From assembly GCF_004348515.1 (NCBI RefSeq), contig NZ_SMKH01000057.1, forward strand, positions 1 through 32,368: a stretch of DNA of 32,368 bases, read 5' to 3'. The stretch comes from Actinomadura sp. KC345. Its GTDB lineage: Bacteria; Actinomycetota; Actinomycetes; Streptosporangiales; Streptosporangiaceae. The notes under the pieces are model-generated. The model was not told the DNA's origin and did no database searches. It saw only the letters and a program-made list of their open reading frames with translations. Both the position numbers and the translations under genes were made by a program. Shown one piece after another: positions 27,825-32,368 of this stretch (position 1 is the stretch's first letter; the number at the start of each line of letters is the position of its first letter).

Positions 27825-29132
27825 CAGGTTCGCCGAAAGTCCCGCGCGGTGCTGCGCAAGAGCGGGCTCGCCCCCAGCGGCCCCGTGTACGGGCGGCTGG
27901 TCGACGCCGGGCGCTCGCTGCCGATCCCGGCCTCCGCCCGCGTCGCGGTGTCCACCGCCGTGCTGCGCCGGCCGTGGAAGGTGCCCGTCCGGTTCGACCG
28001 GCTCCTCGTCGGCGCGCAGGGCGGCTGGACGGCGCGCGAGTTCGCCGAGCGCACCGACGACCTGCTGTGGCCGTCCACACCGTTCCTGGACGGCCCGCAC
28101 GTCGCGCTGCTGCGGCTCGCCGACGAGGTGCCCGGCCTGACCGACGAGCAGATCCTGGAAAGCGCCTACGGGCGTCTCGGGCTGCGCTGCATCAAGGCCG
28201 GCGGCAACTACTTCGGCGGCACCGACGAGGCGGGGGTGCTCGCCGCGGCCCGCGCGTTCGTCGCCCGCTACCGCGGCGAGGCCGGACCGGCGGAGGACGA
28301 GGCGCTCCGCCCGCAGCAGAGCGGGCCCCAGGACCCGGTGCTCGTCGCCCCCGTCCGCGGCTCCGACCGGTACCAGATCCTCGACGGCCACCACCGTCTC
28401 GCGATCGCCGCGATGAACGGCGCGGACGGCGCGGACGTCGTCGCGAAATGGCTGCCCGTCACCACTCCCCTCCAGGACCTCCTGCTCAAGATGAGCTGGC
28501 TCGACGGCACGCACGAGCTGTACCAGCCGATCGGCGCGCCCGAGCTGGAGTCCGGCTGGACGACGGTCCGGCAGTGCACCGACCGGCTCGCCAAGATGGA
28601 CGCGTTCCTGGGCGAGCGCGGCATCGCCGCCGGCCGCTACCTGGACGTCGCGAGCTGCTACGGCTGGTTCGTCGCGCGGATGGCCGAGCGCGGCTTCGAC
28701 GCCGGCGGCATCGAGCGCGACCCGCTCGCCGTCCCGCTCGGCCAGGCCGTCTACGGGCTCCCGGACGGCGCCGTCGCGACCGGCGACGCCGTCGAGTTCC
28801 TCGGCGGTCACGACCCCGCCCGCTGGGACGTGGTGTCGTGCTTCAGCCTGCTGCACCACTTCGTCCTCGGCCGCGGCCCGGTGAGCGCCGAGGAGCTGAT
28901 CCGGCTGCTCGACCGCGCCACCGGCCGGGTGCTGTTCTTCGACACCGGCCAGGACAACGAGGCCTGGTTCGCCGAGTCGCTGCGCGGCTGGGACCCGCCG
29001 CGCGTCGAGCGCTTCCTGCGCGAGCACACCGGCTTCGACGAGATCGTCGACCTCGGTCCCGACGAGGACGCCCGCCCCCCGTACGAGGACAATTACAGCA
29101 GGCACCTGTTCGCCTGCGTCCGCACGGCGTGA
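27795..29132 (+). CDS. ParB-like domain fused to class I methyltransferase
   Basis: Cytoplasmic protein of 445 residues. The first half carries VLVAPVRGSDRYQILDGHHRLAIAAMNG (D197-G-H-H-R-L), the ParB/sulfiredoxin-like signature seen in ParB-type nucleases and nucleotide-handling enzymes. The second half is a Rossmann methyltransferase: YLDVASCYGWFVARMAERGFDAGGIERD (motif I from about 282), WDVVSCFSLLHHF (motif IV), and GRVLFFDTGQ. The protein ends in YSRHLFACVRT. The substrate is unknown; by context it may methylate a sugar intermediate, with the ParB-like part binding nucleotide or substrate. ATG at 27795 has AGGAG 7 nt upstream; the second ATG at 27810 arises from a tandem duplication. It overlaps both neighbours (14 nt and 4 nt). 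Confidence 0.75.
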   Translation: MPGIDMPGIQQVRRKSRAVLRKSGLAPSGPVYGRLVDAGRSLPIPASARVAVSTAVLRRPWKVPVRFDRLLVGAQGGWTAREFAERTDDLLWPSTPFLDGPHVALLRLADEVPGLTDEQILESAYGRLGLRCIKAGGNYFGGTDEAGVLAAARAFVARYRGEAGPAEDEALRPQQSGPQDPVLVAPVRGSDRYQILDGHHRLAIAAMNGADGADVVAKWLPVTTPLQDLLLKMSWLDGTHELYQPIGAPELESGWTTVRQCTDRLAKMDAFLGERGIAAGRYLDVASCYGWFVARMAERGFDAGGIERDPLAVPLGQAVYGLPDGAVATGDAVEFLGGHDPARWDVVSCFSLLHHFVLGRGPVSAEELIRLLDRATGRVLFFDTGQDNEAWFAESLRGWDPPRVERFLREHTGFDEIVDLGPDEDARPPYEDNYSRHLFACVRTA

Positions 29133-30460
29133 CCCCGCACCGGGCGATCGCCGCACGACGGGCGATCGCCGCGTTCGCCGCCGTCCCCGCGCTCCTGGCG
29201 ACGGGGGCGTGCGGTGGTTCCGCGTCGCCCGCCGAGGCACCGCGGATCTCCCCGCCGCCCGCCGCCGGGTCGGCGGGCGAGCGGACCGGCGCCGTGTGGA
29301 CGAGCGGCCTCAACACCGACGGGCAGCTCGGCCGCCCCGGCCCGGCGCCCGACCCCGGGCTCGCCCCCGCCGACGGCGGGGAACGACTCGGCCGGGTGCA
29401 GGGCGTCGCGGGCGGCGGCCGCCACTCGCTGGCGATCCTCGGCGGCGGCGAGGTCGTCGCGTGGGGCGCGGGCGACCGCGGCCAGCTCGGCGACGGCACC
29501 ACCCGTGACCGGCGCGTCCCCGTCCCGGTCCGCGCGCCCGACGGGGAGCCCGGCCGGCTGGACGACGCCGTCGCGGTCAGCGCCGACAACGACTTCTCCA
29601 TGGCGCTGCGCCGCGACGGGACCGTCGTGACGTGGGGCGAGGGGTCGTCCGGGCAGCGCGGCACCGGGAAGCGCACCGCCCCGCGCGTTCCCACGACCGT
29701 GAAGGCGCCGGACGGCCGCGTGCCGCTCACCGGCATCACCGCGATCGCCGCCGACGGGCACACCGAGCTGGCGCTGCACCGCGACGGGCGCGTGTTCGCC
29801 TGGGGCGCCAACGACTACGGGAACGTCGGCGACGGCACCCGCGAGGACCGGTCGCTGCCCGTACCGGTGCGCGACCTGGACGGCTCCGGGCCCCTGACCG
29901 GCGTCACCCGCATCGCGGTCGCCGGCCAGCACGGACTGGCGCTCCTGCGCGACGGGAAGGTCGCGTCGTGGGGGCGCAACGATCTCGGGCAGCTCGGCGG
30001 CGGGGACCGGCGGGACCGGCTCACGCCCGCCCTCGTCTCGGGCGTGCGCGGCAAGGGCGACCTCAGCGGTGTGGCCGCCATCGCCGCGGCGGAGAAGCAC
30101 AACTACGCGCTCCGCACGGACGGCACGGTCGTCGCCTGGGGCAACAACACCGCGGGCCAGCTCGGCGACGGGACGCTGGAGCTCCGCACCTCCCCGAGCG
30201 TCGTCGCCGGCCGCGGCGCCGACGACGAGAAACTTCGGGACGTGGCACAGGTGTTCGCGGGCGAGGCGTACGGCGCGGTGATCCTGGCCGACGGGACGGT
30301 GCTGACGTGGGGCGCGGGCGGCAGCGGCCAGCTCGGCTCCGGGAAGCGGGCACCCCGCAGCCGGCCCGGCCCGGTGGCGGCCGCCGGCGGGACCTCGCTG
30401 GGCAAGGCCCTGTCGGTCGGCGCCGGCGAGCGCCACCTGATCGTGCTCGTGAGCCCCTAG
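29129..30460 (+). CDS. RCC1-repeat (seven-bladed propeller) lipoprotein
   Basis: Predicted lipoprotein of 443 residues. The signal peptide ends in LLATGAC with the lipidated cysteine at 28. The mature part has seven RCC1 units, visible as WTSGLNTDGQLG, WGAGDRGQLG, WGEGSSGQRG, WGANDYGNVG, WGRNDLGQLG, WGNNTAGQLG and WGAGGSGQLG. Each is followed by a variant of 'A.G..H.LAL..DG.V'. Seven units make a complete propeller. Bacterial RCC1 proteins are mostly exported; an anchored binding scaffold on the outer face is inferred. The gene closes the operon: its GTG overlaps the methyltransferase stop by 4 nt (GTGA). An 18-bp tandem repeat lies inside the signal peptide code, and a second one covers the stop codon. 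Confidence 0.85.
   Translation: MTPHRAIAARRAIAAFAAVPALLATGACGGSASPAEAPRISPPPAAGSAGERTGAVWTSGLNTDGQLGRPGPAPDPGLAPADGGERLGRVQGVAGGGRHSLAILGGGEVVAWGAGDRGQLGDGTTRDRRVPVPVRAPDGEPGRLDDAVAVSADNDFSMALRRDGTVVTWGEGSSGQRGTGKRTAPRVPTTVKAPDGRVPLTGITAIAADGHTELALHRDGRVFAWGANDYGNVGDGTREDRSLPVPVRDLDGSGPLTGVTRIAVAGQHGLALLRDGKVASWGRNDLGQLGGGDRRDRLTPALVSGVRGKGDLSGVAAIAAAEKHNYALRTDGTVVAWGNNTAGQLGDGTLELRTSPSVVAGRGADDEKLRDVAQVFAGEAYGAVILADGTVLTWGAGGSGQLGSGKRAPRSRPGPVAAAGGTSLGKALSVGAGERHLIVLVSP
29141..29176 (+). repeat. 18-bp tandem repeat in the RCC1 signal-peptide region
   Basis: Units cgggcgatcgccgcacga and cgggcgatcgccgcgttc share their first 14 bases and encode RAIAAR-RAIAAF. The duplication lengthens the basic/hydrophobic start of the signal peptide. 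Confidence 0.75.
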
Positions 30461-30492
30461 GCGTTCTTGGGGGGCTAGGCGTTCTTGGGGGG
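30457..30492. repeat. Perfect 18-bp tandem duplication over two convergent stop codons
   Basis: Two identical copies of ctaggcgttcttgggggg lie end to end. The CTAG of copy 1 supplies the plus-strand TAG of the RCC1 gene (30458-30460). The CTAG of copy 2 supplies the minus-strand TAG of the neighbouring gene (30475-30477). No stable terminator hairpin is seen between the two genes. Confidence 0.92.
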
Positions 30493-31335
30493 CTCCGCCC
30501 TGGTCTCCGCGGGCGGCGTGGTCCCCGCGGGCCGGGGCCCCTCCGCGGGCGGCTGAGCGGCAGGCGCGGGACCGCCCGGTGCGGGGGGTCCGGACGCGGC
30601 CGGGCCGGGCGCCGCGGGGGCGGGGGTCACGGAACGGCGCTTCCACAGCAGGAACCCGGCTCCGGCGGCCGCCACGGCCACCAGACCGCCGCCGCCCAGC
30701 ACGAACGGCATGGCGGACCCGTCGTCCTTCGGCGCGGCCTCCTCGGAGCCCGCGGCGGGCGCGGTCGGCTGCGACTGGGCCAGGGTCCGCTCCTCCCGCT
30801 GCTGCACCTTGGCGGCGGGCGTCTCCGGGGCGGGCTTGCCGTTGTTGCCGGGCCTGCCGGGCTTCGGCGGCGCGTACTTGGACTCCGGCAGCGTCTGGAC
30901 GAACTTGAGCAGCGCCAGGTCGGGCTTGCCCTTGCCCGCCTTGACCGCCTTGTTGTAGGCGGTCTTCACCTGCCGGTCCGGCAGCGTGTTCGAGGTCACC
31001 TCGAACTGGTCGCCGGCCAGCACCGCGTAGGTGCCCTTGCGGCTCATCATCCCCGGCAGCCGCCTGAGGATCTGCCCCGCGTCGTTCCCGGCGGGCACGA
31101 CCGCGACGAAGACCGGGACGGACCGGCCCTGAGCCTGGCGAAGCAGCTCCTGCGCCCCGTCCGACTCGTAGTACTTGGCGTCCGAGTCGACGTAGTAGCC
31201 GCTTTCGGTGATGCCCTCGGCGATCGCGTCGAGATCGACCTCTGCGAGCGCGGGCGTGGCGGCCAGCCCGAGCGCCGGTACCAGCGCCAGCGCCAGCACG
31301 CCGGACGCGGCGATGCGACGTGAGGATGTGTTCAC
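30475..31335 (-). CDS. Exported single-TM protein of unknown function (DUF6676/TPM-like)
   Basis: Predicted secreted, membrane-anchored protein of 286 residues. A signal peptide (MNTSSRRIAASGVLALALV to ALA) is followed by a compact domain of about 130 residues: LDAIAEGITESGYYVDSDAKYY, then VPVFVAVVPAG and GTYAVLAGDQFEV. The layout, a Tyr-rich helix then a Rossmann-like strand pair, recalls TPM-fold proteins and the Rv1476/DUF6676 group, but I am not certain of either. A Pro/Gln-rich spacer leads to a C-terminal membrane helix (MPFVLGGGGLVAVAAAGAGFLL), a WKRR stop-transfer and a Pro/Ala-rich cytoplasmic tail. GTG at 31335 is supported by GAAGGAG 8 nt upstream. It lies 95 nt downstream of the GT2 gene on the same strand; no link to the polysaccharide is shown. 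Confidence 0.65.
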   Translation of the reverse strand: MNTSSRRIAASGVLALALVPALGLAATPALAEVDLDAIAEGITESGYYVDSDAKYYESDGAQELLRQAQGRSVPVFVAVVPAGNDAGQILRRLPGMMSRKGTYAVLAGDQFEVTSNTLPDRQVKTAYNKAVKAGKGKPDLALLKFVQTLPESKYAPPKPGRPGNNGKPAPETPAAKVQQREERTLAQSQPTAPAAGSEEAAPKDDGSAMPFVLGGGGLVAVAAAGAGFLLWKRRSVTPAPAAPGPAASGPPAPGGPAPAAQPPAEGPRPAGTTPPAETRAEPPKNA

Positions 31336-31430
31336 GAGAGCGGCTCCTTCTAACACTCTGCGACGACCATTGACAGTAGCGGCGTGACGTGGGGCGCGGT
31401 GACCAAAGCCGAGGAAACGGCCGCGATGGG

Positions 31431-32327
31431 TCAGATACCGCGCCCCCGGGTGTGCAGGGCGAGCAGGACGCGCTTGCCGGACACGGCGCCGGAGGCGACC
31501 GCCAGCGCGAACGGCACCCGCCGCTCGGCCGGGTTGGCCTTCAGCGCCCGCGCCGACCAGCGCAGCGCGTCCCGCCGCCGGCCGACGGTGGCGCAACCGA
31601 ACGCGAGCTGCCCGTACACGCGTCCGGCGGCGCCCGGGACCTTGCCGATCTCCGGGTAGTGCTCCAGGAACCACTCCAGCGCCGCCACCTTCGTCTCCCA
31701 CGCCTGCGCGTAGTACGACGTCAGCCCCCACAGGACGCGGACGTAGGGTTCGTCCACGTTGACGACGGGGTGGCGGCGGGCGGCGCGCAGCGCGAGGTCC
31801 CAGTCCTCGCCCTGGCTGCCCGGGATCGTCTCGTCCACCATGCCGATCTCGACGAGCCGCTCGCGGCGCGCCACGTAGGTGGACGAGTGGACGCTCATCA
31901 TCCGGTCCCGGATGAGGGCGTCGTAGGTGACGCGGTCCGTCCCGGCCAGCCGGGGCAGCTCCCGCCCGTCGAAGTCGATGAGGATGCCGGAGCTGCACAG
32001 CACCGCCCCGGGCTCCCCCTCCAGCGCCTTCACCTGGGCGGCGACCTTGCCGGGCAGCCACTGGTCGTCGTCGTCGCAGAACGCGACGAGATCGGTGTCC
32101 AGGGACAGGATGCCGGAGTTGCGCGCCCCGGCCAGGCCCGGCTCCCGCGTGTTGGCGATCACCTCGACACGGTCGCCGGCGAACGACGCGTCCGGCTCGG
32201 CCCGGTCGAACACGACGACGGCGCGCAGCTCGCCCTCATAGTCCTGCGCGAGCACCGAGTCCAGCGCGCGGCGCAGCAGCTCCGGCCGGTCGTGCGTCGG
32301 GAGGACGACTCCCACGGATGGTGGCAT
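31431..32327 (-). CDS. GT2 family glycosyltransferase
   Basis: GT-A fold transferase of 298 residues that moves a sugar from a nucleotide-sugar donor. Markers: VGVVLPTHDRPELLRRALDSVLAQ (donor-binding start), GLAGARNSGI, the DxD-type metal site CDDDDQW (Asp 85-88), HSSTYVARRE, and GEDWDLALRAARRH, with the likely catalytic acid pair. No membrane helix is seen, so it works in the cytoplasm, probably on lipid-linked intermediates. ATG at 32327 gives the standard family N-terminus; AGGG-rich sequence lies upstream. It is read opposite to the main operon, and further genes of the locus may continue beyond the right edge. Only 41 nt remain upstream in the window, with no feature I can name. Confidence 0.88.
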   Translation of the reverse strand: MPPSVGVVLPTHDRPELLRRALDSVLAQDYEGELRAVVVFDRAEPDASFAGDRVEVIANTREPGLAGARNSGILSLDTDLVAFCDDDDQWLPGKVAAQVKALEGEPGAVLCSSGILIDFDGRELPRLAGTDRVTYDALIRDRMMSVHSSTYVARRERLVEIGMVDETIPGSQGEDWDLALRAARRHPVVNVDEPYVRVLWGLTSYYAQAWETKVAALEWFLEHYPEIGKVPGAAGRVYGQLAFGCATVGRRRDALRWSARALKANPAERRVPFALAVASGAVSGKRVLLALHTRGRGI

Positions 32328-32368
32328 CGAGGGCCTGCCCTGACTTTCGGGGGGAGATGGGTTCGGGG

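Overview
The window is very GC-rich, uses GTG starts freely and strongly prefers G/C third positions. Together with an mfd / SurA-like lipoprotein / mazG gene order, this points to a high-GC actinomycete. The family content (delta-60 propellers, DNRLRE-domain protein, PAPS-dependent sulfotransferase) would suit a Thermomonosporaceae-type genome such as Actinomadura, but that placement is inference. No rRNA, tRNA, CRISPR, transposase or phage gene was seen.

Layout. (1) Positions 1-7754, minus strand: a housekeeping block with a bifunctional PASTA penicillin-binding protein (cut by the window start), mazG, a SurA-like lipoprotein and mfd. (2) Positions 7993-12393, plus strand: a small methyltransferase, a sulfurylase-like/APS-kinase fusion that makes PAPS, a TauE/SafE permease, and a WecG/TagA/CpsF glycosyltransferase that overlaps the permease gene. 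(3) Positions 12502-18394: three secreted proteins. These are a delta-60 beta-propeller protein, a DNRLRE protein fused to a GH26-like glycosidase, and, convergent with it across a strong 16-bp-stem terminator, a larger propeller-PKD protein. (4) Positions 18785-30460, plus strand: a tightly packed operon of O-antigen ligase/polymerase-like protein, APH-fold kinase, sulfotransferase, two Wzz-like co-polymerases, a Wzx-type flippase, a ParB-like/methyltransferase fusion and an RCC1 lipoprotein, mostly joined by 4-14 nt overlaps. (5) Positions 30475-32327, minus strand: a signal-peptide/TM protein and a GT2 glycosyltransferase.

Reading the parts together, regions 2-5 look like a Wzx/Wzy-style cell-surface polysaccharide locus that carries both a PAPS-making enzyme and a PAPS-using sulfotransferase. 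The main hypothesis is therefore a sulfated (and perhaps phosphorylated and methylated) exported glycan. The secreted glycosidase and propeller proteins may process or bind it.

Two features stand out. First, both Wzz-like proteins carry a cytoplasmic P-loop domain whose Walker A lysine is missing, so neither looks like an active tyrosine kinase. Second, short in-frame tandem duplications (12-18 bp) recur at the beginnings or ends of at least six genes of the polysaccharide region, and two of them share the same 9-mer at the same 18-bp spacing.
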